A DNA stretch of 64,000 nt from assembly GCF_905220565.1 (NCBI RefSeq), contig NC_059417.1, positions 10,650,518 to 10,714,517 of the forward strand. The letters are read 5' to 3'. This document shows positions 1-11,299 of this stretch, piece by piece. The DNA comes from Melitaea cinxia. Lineage: Eukaryota > Arthropoda > Insecta > Lepidoptera > Nymphalidae. Each line of letters starts with the position of its first letter. Position 1 is the first letter of the stretch. The position numbers and the translations under genes are program-made. The notes under the pieces were generated by a model. That model saw nothing but the letters and a program-made list of their open reading frames with translations, had not been told where the DNA came from and made no database searches.

Positions 1-849
1 TAAAAAGGGATTTTTTATTATTTTTGACATAATTAATTTTATTTTATTTGCATTCTTAAAAAATATCAAAGACATCCCACACCTGTTTATTGATCACCGA
101 TTTACGTTTCAGACGTGACTGTAGAATATGGGAATACTATATAAAATATTTTGTATATATAGTATTTTATTTTTATAAATATAAAAACTTTAAATGATAT
201 AAACGAATGATTACTTTATTAACAGACATTAAATAATATAATGAAACAAACAAATCGCTTATTAGACAGCGTGTCCGCGTAGGTGTCCCTTCAAAATCTG
301 AATACATCTGAACAGGGGAGACCCAAGTAATTAATTAAAATGGTTCGTTCAGTTTATCGGATGTCCAATAAATTAAATTATTTGACTCCCAACAAGGAAA
401 TATTGAAATATCAAGGCAATAAAGACGGATTCATAGTATTTTATACCAATTAATGTAAACACTCTCAAGAGATTCATTCAATGTCTCTTGATTTTAATAA
501 AAGGAAATGTCGGCATTAAATCTCCCTTCATTTTATCAAAACAGTCTAAATAAGCGCGGACGTTCAACTCGAGCGCATCATACGCATACGTCATACGTAT
601 TTATAGTCTGTATTTATATTATAAAAATGGCGTGTTTGTTTTTTTAAGCGTTTTAATGTTTTGAATTTACTGTTCGGAAAATAAATCTAACTAGCAATTA
701 TGTATTTAGTAAGGGTAATTTTTGATAATCATTTTACGAAAATATTACTATTTTTATGAGCACAGCAGCAAATATCTTATTCAAAATCTAAAGCTGCTCA
801 CGGGGATATAAATTACCTTACCTTTACTTTACAAAAGAATCCTGCCAAA
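1..849. other. AT-rich stretch without recognised gene
   Basis: No long reading frame, splice-bounded exon or clear repeat was recognised here. The sequence is AT-rich with short homopolymer runs. Confidence 0.5.
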
Positions 850-1015
850 TAATACTTACTCTCGAGTAGTGTTCTGTTCATGTGGTAGGTAAAGTGGTCA
901 GAGCTCGTGGGAATACGCTGTGTAGACAGCGGGGGTAAGACCAGCTACGCGTTTGCGATGCCCTTGATATTGCAAGCGTCCATAGTCCTATAGCCGATAG
1001 TCCATAGTAACTACT
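850..1015 (+). repeat. Old diverged copy of the 290-bp repeat B
   Basis: Fragments of the repeat described at 1296-1583 can be followed, including the tract around 'gttctgttcatgtgg' and the 3' part near 'ccaccaggtgga'. Divergence and small deletions suggest an old copy. Confidence 0.5.
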
Positions 1016-1295
1016 TACCACCAGGTGGACCGTGCACTTCTTTACACCATAATGGTGTAAAGTAGTTATAAAAATTTATGGCATACAAACATGTTACAAT
1101 TAACAAGGAAAACACGTATGTTTATCAATAAGTCAATTAGCTATTATCAAAGTAAACAACACAGTGATACGACGAGCGTCGCCTAGTCTTATTTAATAAA
1201 ACTATAAACACATATGTACATCCGTAAATATATTATTTACCACCACTTTGTGTTTTTGCGAACGCAGTGTGGGACGTGCTCCAGGCAACAACTTC

Positions 1296-1583
1296 AACTG
1301 AGGTAGGGCACAGCAGGAATTTCCTGCTCAAAATATGGAGCAGCCCGACTGGGGTAGTACCTCGACCTTACAGAAGATCACAGCTAAATAATCCTGTTTT
1401 CAAGCAGTATTGTGTTCCTGTGGTGAGTAAGGTGACCAGAGCTCCTGGGGGGATTGGGGATTGGGTAGGCAACGCGCTTGCGATGCTTCTGGTGTTGCAG
1501 CCGTTTATAAGCTACGGTAATCTCTAACCATCAGGTGAGCTGTACGCTTGTTTGCCGAACTAGTGATATAAAAAAAAAGGCGC
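1296..1583 (+). repeat. Interspersed repeat B, full copy with A-rich tail
   Basis: This roughly 290-bp unit begins near 'aactgaggtagggcacagca' and ends near 'tttgccgaactagtgatat' followed by an A run. Close copies lie at 36035-36318 (minus), 53858-54180 (plus), 55866-56155 (plus) and 58189-58470 (minus). The 3' end resembles the 3' end of the LINE at 31690-32985, including a shared 'catcaggtga' block and a 'tataaaaaa' tail. That suggests a SINE-like or truncated LINE family moved by LINE machinery. The reading frames inside it are incidental. Confidence 0.75.
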
Positions 1584-1689
1584 TCGACCGACGATCTACA
1601 TAAGATTGCCGGTGGAAGTTGGATGAGGATAGCCGGGATATAAAAACCGGGATATTCGGATAACGGGATAACGCGCGAACTTCTCGAGG

Positions 1690-1738
1690 TCATGTCCAGC
1701 AGTGGACTGCAATAGGCTAAACTGACTGACTGACTGAC
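1690..1738 (+). repeat. 3' fragment of repeat A with (GACT)n tail
   Basis: It contains 'gtccagcagtggactgcaat' followed by 'aggct' and a short GACT tandem tail. This is the 3' signature of the repeat A copies at 5666 and 9476, which carry GAT or related tails. Confidence 0.6.
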
Positions 1739-1739
1739 C

Positions 1740-2480
1740 ACCTTTTTTGTGTCGTCTTTGCTAGCTGTATCCTTTAGTTTTATTCGTGGAAGATATAGTC
1801 TAAGATATCTAAGACTATATATATAAATCGGAGTCGTCAACTATATATGCACCGATTATATTAATCAAAGTATACATCAACCCATCGTTTGTTTTATGAA
1901 ATATATTTTTTTTAAATAACTGCTGCTTTAGTTCACAAAGCAAATATTCTTAAAATCTGTTCTATTACTTGCTGATAAAATACTTGTAGATAAGCTACAG
2001 ATACTGGCTTCTTAGAGCAGACTAAAAAGATCTTTTTCACCCCATATTTCAATACAGGTTACAAATAATATCTGACGACAAAAATTAAGTTTGTCGGTGA
2101 AAAAGGAAGATATATTGTAGACTTTAAGTGTTGGATACCATAATACGTCAGATAGTTATTTCAGCAACCGGTAAAGGGGCTATATTAGCGTAAAATTACA
2201 TCGGTATCATTTTTTTTTGCAAACCATAATAAACTAAACATAAATTAACATTAATTTTATCGACAAAAAACAACTAAATTAATATAATTTAAAACATCTT
2301 TATGTTATGTATAAATTACAAAATTATTAAACGACTAATTTTTTAAATTCAAATAAATTTATGTCTTATCCTCAAAACGTAACAAACAGGAAACAAGGGT
2401 AGTACTCGAAACAAATGTGACTAAACGTTGTTCCAAGGAACTCTGTCTATTGAGTACAGTCAGCTTCAAAAAGTTTGTGA
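1740..2480. other. AT-rich stretch without recognised gene
   Basis: Nothing with coding or repeat structure was recognised. The short reading frames are not supported by splice sites or composition. Confidence 0.45.
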
Positions 2481-2484
2481 TAGA

Positions 2485-2580
2485 AAAATCATCAGTCAGT
2501 CAAAAGTTCTGATATAACATACATAAAAAATACAGTCGAATTGAGAACCAGCTTTTTTGGAAGTCGTTTAAAAGTATTTA
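2485..2580 (+). repeat. Fragment of the AACCGACTTC-ended repeat
   Basis: The segment 'catacataaaaaatacagtc' followed by 'gaattgagaacc' and 'ttttttggaagtcg' matches the right end of the element at 10262-10757. Confidence 0.6.
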
Positions 2581-3227
2581 CTTTTGCGTTCGATTTGTAT
2601 CACACATCAAAATGTAATTCACAACTACCTTCAATTGTAAAAAAAATTATAATAATAAAAATTACTTCGCTTAGCTTTTACTCAGAATCTTTAACAAAAA
2701 AGGGTCGACGTTGTAAATGCCCTCTGGAATAAGAGTCGGTGCAGATGTAGTACCTTTAGGGCTCTTAAACCTTTCACGTAATAGTTTTAAATAGAGTGTG
2801 TTTCGAATTTGAACCTTATTAGAATGCCTTACTACTGGTAGGTATACTATATAAGATATTACACGAGTTAATTTGTAATTAATAATAAGTAAAGTATTCA
2901 TTTGCATATCCTTAATTTGTGCATTACGTAATTGATAAACTTAGGGCCGGTTCTTCGCTAATAAAAGTTTATCCTGTAAATAAGTTACGCAACAGCACAG
3001 CAAGCGGTAGAATAGACCATAGGATTTGTTTCTCTTCAACTAATAAACTTTCAGATTCACATTTGAGTTTATAAATATCTCATAAATGTTGTGGAAATTT
3101 GATAGTGAAAGACAGTAATATACCATATACGCTTTTGAAGCTACACTTCTTGTGGCGTGTTAGGGAAAAATGATGAGGGTAAATTTTTATGGTGATCGCG
3201 CACACCGTCATAAAAAAACCGACGCCC

Positions 3228-3316
3228 TGAAGTTAGCTAGTCAACGAAGAAGTTAGCTACGTGAAGTTAACTAGCTATTGAAGTATAACTTCTAGCTATT
3301 GAAGTATAACTTCTTG
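3228..3316. repeat. Short tandem repeats of about 21 bp
   Basis: The motif 'tagctattgaagtataact' occurs twice in tandem at the right end. Looser copies of 'gaagttagctag' precede it. The surrounding 3140-3340 bases resemble the segment at 37405-37575, which also has a 'gatgagggta' or 'catgagggta' block. Confidence 0.6.
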
Positions 3317-3764
3317 CGTGCTACATAAGTACACACACTTTTTATATTTGTTTCTAGTCCAGGTGAATGTTCGTGTCCAGGTGAATGTTCTTGTGGATCT
3401 CAATCGTGTCCCGGAGAAAACAAAAGGCCTTCGATTCTGTCTGTTGTCATCACCTGATATCATGGGAAAAAGGAATTTGCCCAGCAGTTGGCCGTTAATA
3501 GCTAGACTTAGTTCAATTAATATACATAAATTAATATAAATATATATATTTTTTAATATTTACTTATATTTTAGCTAACTGTACATTTCTCATAAAATTA
3601 TTTCAGTGTAAATAACAGCTTTATTTTTTCAAAAATAATATTATACCCTTTATTTTGGACCCGGTTAGGTATTGGTCAAAACTCAATACATAAATAATCA
3701 AATGTAATTTTTTTAATCGTAGTTTTTTAGTCGCACCTTTTCCTGTCATATCGGAAGTATAAAA

Positions 3765-3937
3765 TTTCGACCTAGTCCTTGTCCGGAAACACACAATACA
3801 CAAGCACAAACGTCTAGACCACGGCAAACATATGTGTATTCTATTCAAATATCCCATACTCGTGAATTGAATCTGAAACCGCCAGCGCAACAGCCACAAT
3901 GCAACGCTGTGACCTCTACGCTAACGCGTCGTCAAAA
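3765..3937 (-). repeat. tRNA-derived SINE (family D)
   Basis: Read on the minus strand it starts with 'gacgacgcgttagcg', then a diverged tRNA-like head, then the body with 'ccgtggtctagacgtttgtg'. Related copies are at 13735-13912, 18918-19075, 36716-36895 and 57350-57480. Confidence 0.65.
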
Positions 3938-4171
3938 TACATTATATTTATAATTACAAGAAGTAAATAATTATGTGAATAAATGAGTATGTGAAGGTAA
4001 ACATTAACAGCTCGTGGGAGTCTACCGTTTGCCAGAGAAAGTGTTTTTCTATATTATTCATATATCTTCCCACGCTAAATGGTTTACGCAGCAAATTCAT
4101 TCAGTATGTGCTATTCGCGTTTTCACTAGAGTTCGACTTGGTATTAAAATCTGATTAGTATAATATAATAA

Positions 4172-4480
4172 CTAAAAAATATTATTAAAAGGAGTCCCTT
4201 TAGGCAAGGTTCCGAAGATACTGGCAGCGTTCCCCCTTTGAATAGCTAGACTAATTCTTTGTTCGAAGTAGCTGCCAGCTCTTCGGTCTCCTGTGACGTC
4301 GAATAACCTTTTTGCTATTTCCTTAAAAAGTCTTATAGCGCTAGGACCCCACGGACCAAAGGTCTCGACACCGAATGGGACAAAATCATATTCGGAGCCT
4401 AGATCCCTGTATTTGTCTGCTTTTGTTTTTTCAGCCGCTTCACAAGCCGCAAAAAATCTGATTATAAATAGAATATGTAA
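4172..4480 (-). pseudogene. Decayed non-LTR retrotransposon ORF fragment (C-terminal region)
   Basis: An open frame on the minus strand encodes a stretch with 'YRDLGSEYDFVPFGVETFG', then 'WGPSAIRLFKEI', 'DRRAGSYFEQRISLAIQRGN' and 'AASIFGTL'. This arrangement (E/D-rich segment, FVPFGVET-like, WGP, RISxAxQRGN) is, from memory, the far C-terminal tail of LINE polyproteins seen in many animals, after the reverse transcriptase domain. No RT motifs are present upstream, so it is a short fragment. A tRNA-derived SINE adjoins it directly on the 4486 side, and the N-terminal residues of the open frame are read through that SINE, so they are not part of the LINE protein. The family assignment is by recall only. 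Confidence 0.7.
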
Positions 4481-4485
4481 CAATC

Positions 4486-4790
4486 GATCTGGTGCAGTGG
4501 TGTGTAGGTGTCTAAACACCGGAGATTTGCTGGTTCGATTCCCTCTCGGGATGGATATTTGTATATTTACAAATATTTTTTTCCGGTTTGGGTGCTTGTC
4601 GGTCTCCCCACCGTGCCTCGGAGCGTATTAAGCTTTCGATCTCGGTTGATATCATATACAGCTGATAGCGATCATAACTATTCGTAATAGTAGGAAATTT
4701 ATCCGCCAACCCGCAATGGAACAACGTGTTGGTTCTCCTATGGGACAAAGACGCCTATGCCCAGCTGCGGGATGTTACAGGTTAAATCGT
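4486..4790 (+). repeat. tRNA-derived SINE (family C, Metulj-like)
   Basis: The head contains a B-box-like 'ggttcgattccc' following 'gtgtctaaacaccgg'. The body holds 'tatttacaaatatttttttc' and 'tctccccaccgtgcctcgga', and the 3' end reads 'cctatgcccagctgcgggat'. Fuller or partial relatives lie at 18704-18915, 53250-53545, 58840-58930, 60240-60435 and 61080-61290. The arrangement agrees with the Metulj SINE known from Heliconius, by recall. Confidence 0.75.
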
Positions 4791-4924
4791 GAATAGAATG
4801 TACTTTATTACACTCTACTTTTAAAGGATTTATCGACACTCATTGAAATATATCTACAGATTGTAATGTACAAAGGCGTTCTTATCGCTAAGTACCGATC
4901 TCTTCCAGACAATATTTATAAATA

Positions 4925-5390
4925 TTACTAGCGACCCACCCCGGCTTCGCACGGGTACAATGCTGATACTAAATATACTACAGAATGTCTTTATTTATAG
5001 TGTGAAGCTAGCTTATAGCATGGTTATTAACATAATAACAACAACATTCAAATATGCGTCGTTAGATTACACGTTGTTACAGAATGCGTTGAAAAAATAA
5101 AGGTTGACTGCTCGTTCCCCGTAGGTGATAGTGTGATAATATGTAGCCTATATGTTGATCCGACTTCTTAATAATATCAGTGCCAAATTTGAAGTAAATC
5201 CATGCAGTACTTTTTGAGTTTATCCCGGACATACATACAGACAAACAGACAAAAATTCTAAAAACTATATTTTTGGCTTCGGTATCGATTGTAGATCACA
5301 CCCCAAATATTCTTTTAAAAAAATATTTAATGTACACTTTTGACTTTCCTACCATTTTATTATATGTATAGATAAAATAGGTAAGTATAT
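4925..5390 (+). repeat. LINE 3' fragment (RTE-like), with tail duplicated at 5578-5665
   Basis: It opens with 'actagcgacccaccccggct' and includes 'cagacaaacagacaaaaatt', a signature frequent in insect RTE-like LINE 3' ends. The terminal block from 'gattgtagatcacaccc' to 'tttgtatagat' recurs almost unchanged at 5578-5665. That implies a second overlapping insertion or a local duplication. No coding capacity remains. Confidence 0.6.
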
Positions 5391-5665
5391 ATTATTATAA
5401 AATAGGTAATTGTGAGATAAACGTTTCATATAGGTAAATACACACGGTCGTCTCTTCCTAAGGCAACTTAATGCCGATTGCTATAAATATTTTTTTTTTT
5501 GTATACATTTACATTATATGTATATATAAAATTTTCGTGTTACGATGTATGTTAGCGATAAACTACTAAAGTACTGAACCGATTGTAGATCACACCTCAA
5601 GTATTCTTTTAAAAAAATATTCAATGTACAGTTTTGACTTTCCTACCATTTTATTATTTGTATAG

Positions 5666-6010
5666 ATTGTTGTACTGTGTGGCTACGGTACTAAGGAATT
5701 TAGCCAACCCCTCTCTTCCCGTGGGTGTCGTAAGAGGCGACTAAGGGATAACAAGGTTCCACTACCACCTTGGAACTTAAAAAGCCGAGCGATGGCGGGA
5801 TAACCATTTAACTGCTGGCTTTGAAATACACAGGCCGAAGTCGGGCAGCAACGTCTTCGGTGCGACAAAGCCAATACTGCGGTCACCAACCCGCCTGCCC
5901 AGCGTGGTGACTATGGGCAATTCACATGAGTTCACGTTATTTTTGGCGTAAACTTGTGGAGGCCTATGTCCAGAAGTGGACTGTATAGGCTGTAATGATG
6001 ATGATGATGA
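5666..6010 (+). repeat. Interspersed repeat A, full copy with GAT tail
   Basis: The unit runs from 'ggctacggtactaaggaatt' through 'tcttcccgtgggtgtcgtaa' to 'gtccagaagtggactgtata' and ends in a GAT microsatellite. Other copies: 9476-9798 (plus), 14500-14815 (minus), 16553-16735 (minus, partial), 33600-33875 (minus), 37010-37275 (plus), 38727-38810 (plus, partial) and 56840-57310 (minus). A microsatellite 3' tail is typical of CR1-group LINEs and SINEs that use their ends. Confidence 0.75.
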
Positions 6011-6659
6011 TAGATTTTTGTTTCCTTTTTTGTAAATGATATTATTTTTGACTTTTATGTGTATGTGCCTTATGGCGAAATAAATGTTTTCATTTCATTT
6101 CAATAAAAAGAGAAATAACAAAATTAGATTAATATCACTAAAATTCCAGTCTTTCGCTAGTTTAGTAAATAAACTGGTCGTTTCCGCTGTAAACCGAATA
6201 ACTGGACGAGTAGCTAAACAACGGATATTTATAAATAGCTGCGGCGTGGTGACGTGTTTATTAAAACTAATCTATACATCTATATAAATAAAATTGAAAC
6301 GTCTATCTGTGATTTCAAAATAAGTGCCATAATTACACGATACTAAAATTCCAATTTTAAATTTTTCTTTGTCTGTCAATGTCACGTAAAGTGAAGATTA
6401 AATAAAAGAATACATTAAAGAGACTTATACACAATAACTCTATACTTACACATACACAAAATATAAAAGCGTAATTAAACGTAAAACCTTTTTTAAACAG
6501 TTCTGTTACAAGAAGTAGGTAATATAAACTTGATATGGCTGTCATAAAAATTAAAAACCACTAAACGTCAAAGCATGCTATTACATTACCAATCATCTTG
6601 TGTTTAAAGTAAAATCAGATACGTAGTATAAATTATGTACAATTATTAAATATTACAAA

Positions 6660-6996
6660 ATGAACCTGGACACCGATCGAATAGATAAACAATACACAAA
6701 ACTACAGAATCAAATCGACAAGCTATCAAACAGTCAAAACAATGTTATAAATAAATTCGATTTACTAACAAAGAACGTTGATGATATGAAAAAGATTTTA
6801 AATCAATTCGCCGAGAAGATAACACTTCTAGAAGATGCAACAACTGAGAGAAGGAAGTTGAGCAATGAGATGAAAATTCTGAAGAGCAGAGTTGATGAAT
6901 TATACACAATCGTTAAAGACGGGAAAGAGTCATCTGTTAAAAGCGACGATGTCCAAGATGTAGACTCTTGTCATTCTGGTTTTTCTTGTTCTTCTA
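6660..6996 (+). CDS. Possible coiled-coil exon of an unrecognised gene
   Basis: I do not recognise this protein. The frame opens at an ATG in an A-rich context and encodes about 112 residues before a plausible splice donor (AAG then GTTTGT at 6997). Residues 5-90 are dense in K, E, D, N and Q with hydrophobic residues spaced roughly every three or four positions, as in 'DKQYTKLQNQIDKL', 'VDDMKKILNQFAEKITLL' and 'MKILKSRVDELYTIV'. That is consistent with a long amphipathic coiled coil. The residues after 6996 are read into the left end of the transposon at 7026-8649 and look like intron. No downstream exon was found. It could be a terminal or orphan exon, or a coiled-coil ORF from a retrotransposon. 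Confidence 0.35.
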
Positions 6997-7025
6997 AGGT
7001 TTGTCACTTTTACATTAGCTATAGT

Positions 7026-8649
7026 CTGTTTTTTTTCGCTACGGACTAAATTGACATAAGCGGTGTTGCTAGTTTTTTGCGAATCATTAATAGTGATATG
7101 CCACTACCGTAACTTTACGTAATTTACAATCGAGTATCGTTTTTCAGCAATAATTACAAAAACGTATCTTTAAAACTTTAGAATGTGACGACAACCGTAA
7201 TGTACCTATAGGCATATCTATATATGTACCTGTGTGGCTAATGTATAGATATGATAAATGAAGCACACTTATTTTTTTAATATTTATTAATCTTAGTAAT
7301 CACATGCAAATTAAGGCTATGCCTTAGATTAAGAACTACAGAATTATGGGGTTTTGGGGGATGGAGGGTAGAGAGTGGAGGGAGAGTTACACTAGGTAAC
7401 ACTGCCATCAATCGGAAACCAATGGTTATGGAGATATCATGGAGATCTATCTATCTCAGCCTATGCTGTCTTTGTCGTTTATGTCAGTTCGTATCGTATT
7501 TCAACAGTTTTTAAAACACATTCGTTTTTCTTCGGCGATTCGGTTGGAGATTCTGTTCTCTTTTCGGGGTATACATATTTGTACGCGTTCATTACCATGT
7601 TTTTTTCACTTTCGATGAAAGAAATATTCTTATGTCTTTTTCTTGGCGAAAAGTTTTCTTCATCGCGTTTACGCGACAAAGTTGAAGGCTGAGCGTCCAA
7701 CACAATAAAAATAAACAACGTAACAAAAAAATGTGTTCATGTACTTGTGTACACAGTTAAGAAGTGAAACTTCTTTATGACCTTATTTTTCGAAAAATGA
7801 TCTACTATATTCAACTTTACAGAAATTGGATATTAAAGTTAAATTTGATAAAATTTAACAAAAGGCTTTTATTATCATAGACATGAATACAAATAATACA
7901 ATTATTTCATTTTATATTATCACTACTAAGATTATAACAGCATTTCATTAATTGTAATAGAATTATTACTATCATGTTATCGTTATTATATATTTTTGTT
8001 ATTAATAGCTTATGGTAACTGAAATATGAAATATATTGTTTACATTCCACAAGATTCAGTAACCAAGTAAAAACTCCATTCGAATCAACCGTGGTAGATT
8101 GAAAGATAAGAAAAAGATGGTGCGTAACGGAAAAATGTGACGCGTAACCGAAAAATGTGACGCGTAACCTAGCGAAGTTTCACTTCAACAAACAAAACAA
8201 ACAAACTCAAGGAAAAGGAAACAAATAACACGTGAAATCGCATACTACAACGGGCGCATTCAAACACTTCAGAGGTTGAAGGACGAATGCCATGTATTCA
8301 AAATAGCGCCATGTTTTCGTTTTTTTATGGCATTAGCTACAGTCTATCAACCGATTTCTAACTTGTTATTGCGTATTCTTTAACAAAAAATAAATAATTT
8401 TGTATTTACTACGTATAATGAGTAATTAAAATTGAAAAGATTTTTTTTTTATCTGTGATGCTCCATAGTTACCATGATTTTTTAAAAGATTCGTCAAATA
8501 ATAATAATAAAATTATGTGGGAAAAGTAAAAAGTTACGATTCATAAAACCGGTATCGTAAGTACAACGCTATTACTAAAAATCTGGTATCATTATTTCGA
8601 AAATTGACATTTGCATGTGTCAATTTAGTCCGTAGCGAAAAAAAACAGG
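7026..8649. mobile_element. Nonautonomous DNA transposon with ~30-bp terminal inverted repeats
   Basis: The left end (7026-7057) contains 'gttttttttcgctacggact' followed by 'aaattgaca'. The right end (8617-8648) is its near-perfect reverse complement. The element is about 1.6 kb. A short minus-strand frame inside (7479-7718) resembles the N-terminal DNA-binding part of a transposase. Further inverted and tandem repeats inside suggest later insertions. The sequences just outside both ends share 'tatag', possibly part of the target duplication. Confidence 0.7.
7479..7718 (-). pseudogene. Remnant of transposase N-terminal region
   Basis: The frame contains 'SRKRDEENFSPRKRHKNISF' and then 'IESEKNMVMNAYKYVYPE', followed by a Ser/Pro/Glu/Lys-rich linker. 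It resembles the start of insect IS630/Tc1-related transposases, which carry a helix-turn-helix after 'SEKxMVxNxYK'. This is by recall. No DDE catalytic region follows, so it would be a deletion relic inside the inverted-repeat element at 7026-8649. Confidence 0.4.
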
Positions 8650-8723
8650 GTATAGAAGTATAGAAGTCGTAAGATACAAAAGTGAGAGACAGAAGTGTGT
8701 TGCAAGTATTAAATAAACGCGGT

Positions 8724-8938
8724 AAGGCTGTAGATTAAGAACCGTCGAATTATCTAAGCTCAAAATAAGACCGTTTAGCGACATAATTTCGTTCCATAAA
8801 AGAAAAAAAAAAACAACCCTAACCTATCTAACTTCCAAATTAGACCGTTTAGCGACATGGTTTCGTTACAAAAAAAATAACCCTAACCTATCTAACTTCA
8901 AAATGACGGTTCTTAATCTAGAGCCTAGCCATAAACGC
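8724..8938. repeat. Small inverted-repeat element with internal tandem duplication
   Basis: The ends 'tagattaagaaccgtc' (left) and 'gacggttcttaatcta' (right) are inverted copies. Inside, a unit of about 75 bp containing 'gaccgtttagcgacat' and 'ccctaacctatctaactt' is present twice. A related 'ttagattaagaac' end occurs at 7322. Confidence 0.6.
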
Positions 8939-9004
8939 CTCAAACTAAACTGACCTCAAAGGGATATTAATCCTGTTTAGAACTCAACACAAAAACACAG
9001 ATAC

Positions 9005-9255
9005 ACAATCAGTATTTGAGTAGCCCATTGGAGCAGCTCTATGCTCCATTGGGTGTGGGTTTGATTACCACTCCGATTCTTGGTGTTATATATATTTTAT
9101 ATAATTAAGTATTATTAGAATGTTTGTGTAACAAAAAAAAATATGTAGCTGTAGCAGTCGACTGTCACCTATTACAAATACACCATTAAGTTGCTTAACT
9201 TAGGGACAAACGACTGTGTGTAAGTTATAGATATTTATAGATATTTTACATACAA
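9005..9255 (+). repeat. tRNA-derived SINE (family E)
   Basis: The head 'gcccattggagcagctctat' and 'gggtgtgggtttgatt' looks like a diverged A box and B box. The body ends with 'ttaagttgcttaacttaggg' and 'acgactgtgtgt'. Other copies, all minus: 14200-14435, 27225-27375, 30570-30765 and 37335-37720. Confidence 0.65.
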
Positions 9256-9475
9256 TTGTCATGTGTGCATATCGAACCCCCCACTGCGCCAACGCGTCGT
9301 TGTTATTATAATTTTTTATATGTTTTCACTATAAAACTCTCTAACTAAATAACTAAGTCTGTAACTATCTATAAGAAAATAAATCCCGCTATTTTAATAC
9401 AATCATTCATCAAAATGGCTTTCGAAATTATATTCTTAAAGTAAAAAATAGGCGATGAAAAATTCTACCTAATGT

Positions 9476-9798
9476 GGTTACGGCATTAAAGAATATAGCC
9501 ACCCCTTCTCTTCCCGTGGGTGTCGTAAGAGGCGACTAAGGGATAACACAGTTCCACTGCCATCGTGGAACCTTTTAAGCCGGCCGAAGATACGGGATAA
9601 CCATCCAACTGCTGACTTCCAAATACACAGGCCGAAGATGGGCAGCAGCGTCTTCGGTGCGACGAAGCCACTGCGGTCACCAACCCGCCTGCCCAGCGTG
9701 GTGACTATGGGTAAAACACATGAGTTCATGCCATTTTTGACGCGAACTTGTGGATGCCTATGTCGGGCAGTAGACTGCGATAGGCTGAGGTGAGGTGA
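9476..9798 (+). repeat. Interspersed repeat A copy
   Basis: Same unit as 5666-6010, from 'attaaagaatatagccaccc' to 'tgcgataggctgaggtga'. The tail is reduced to a short G/A/T-rich stretch. Confidence 0.75.
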
Positions 9799-10029
9799 TG
9801 TAAAATGTCGATATGTTTAATTAAAATCCAAACCAATTGAAATAAAGTTGGCGTATAGAAAGTCAGACTTATTTATTTGAATGAACTTATATCGACATAC
9901 TAAAATCAACATTTTACAATATTTTTACTTGGGTACAACTTTTGAATTGAAACTAGTGTAAGCTACCAATGGTTTGGAATGTATAATATAAACCGCAATA
10001 ATGTTAAACTTAATCTATTGACTCTGTCA

Positions 10030-10225
10030 TGTCGTCGACATCAACAAAACACGGCCTGTCTGTCCTTTGGCAAAGGCCTCCTCTAATTCCTTCAACTCCA
10101 CTCTATTTATCACTCTTCTAGTCCATGTTTTCCCTGCTTTATTCTTTATCTCATCTTCTTTCTCACCTTCGAAACTGCCTACCTCGATTTCTTTCGTTAT
10201 TTCCCCGATACCACGGGTTTCGAAT
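10030..10225. other. Unassigned, possibly repeat-derived stretch
   Basis: A C/T-rich segment containing 'ggcaaaggcctcctctaatt' resembles a phrase seen in lepidopteran LINE copies, by recall. No reading frame is conserved. Confidence 0.3.
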
Positions 10226-10261
10226 GTAGATTCCGGTTAAAATAATTGTGTTTGCTCGCAA

Positions 10262-10757
10262 ACGAAAAAAAAAACCGACTTCAATTACATCGACAAGTAA
10301 TACAACGTAGACCTAGGCTTTCGATTAAATTAAAAATTATCAAAATCGGTACACCCAGTAAAAAGTTATTACGGATTTTCGAGAGTTTCCCTCGATTTCT
10401 CTGGGATCCCATCATCAGATCTTGGTTTCCTTATCACAGTACTAAACTAGGGATATCTCCTTTCCAACAAAAAAAGAATTATCAAAATCGGTACATCCAG
10501 TAGAAAGTTATGCGGTATAATACAACGTAGGTCGACGAAAAAAGCGTCAAGTAAAAACGCATTATTAGATATAGCTCGAAAAATAGTTGTTAGATCTCAA
10601 ATAAATTTAAATGGGACCAATTGGCACACACCACCTTTCGATTAAAAGAAAATTTGTCGAAATCGGTCTACCCGGTCAAAAGTTGTGATGTAACATACAT
10701 AAAAAAAAAATACAGTTGAATTGAGAACCTCCTCCTTTTTTGGAAGTCGGTTAAAAA
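10262..10757. mobile_element. Repeat with AACCGACTTC inverted ends
   Basis: The left end reads 'aaaaccgacttcaattacat' and the right end 'ttttttggaagtcggttaaa', which is inverted with respect to the left. Inside, 'atcaaaatcggtacacccag' and a near copy 'atcaaaatcggtacatccag' mark internal duplication. Related pieces lie at 2485-2580, 11300-11450, 13480-13670, 18000-18200, 22600-22740 and 22980-23375. No coding sequence is seen. Confidence 0.65.
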
Positions 10758-11299
10758 CGACAAGAAACTGACGTCACTCTAAAAATAATGTCAAGGTATT
10801 ATCTAATTATTTTATTTCGTCATATGTATGAAATATTAAAAATCTTCGTCAATAATGGCCACTCTATCTCCCATTTTGCTTGCTATATTCTTATATCCTG
10901 TGAAACAATTCGTATGAAGATTAAACTCAAAACTCTGTCTTTAGTAATCTAAATCAGACATAGATTATAAAAACTGACAGTAAAAGAATAAAATACGTTT
11001 ATAACAGTAAAAAAACAAGTAAAACCTCTTTCATTTTTAACACAATACATTCGTTATCTTTAAGCTCGCTCCCGACTCGCGTTTGTTATTAAAAGTCGCT
11101 AATTGCGAAGAAATTACGTTTTTTGCGTACGAGTGAAAGGGGGCGTACTGTGCGCAGATAAGGACAAACTACTGAGTGTTACAGTAGCAATACTAGCTGT
11201 TATCCGTTACTTTGCATGCATATATTTTTTGCTACTTATTCTTTAAATTATTCTTAACTTTACATTATTAATATTTTATTACATTGATAACAAATGTGT

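Noticed and set aside
5683..5889. Recurrent Arg/Ser/Leu-rich frames ending in 'RHPREERGWLNSLVP'-like sequence
   Set aside because: They recur in every copy of repeat A in varying lengths and have no conserved start. They are translations of a non-coding repeat.
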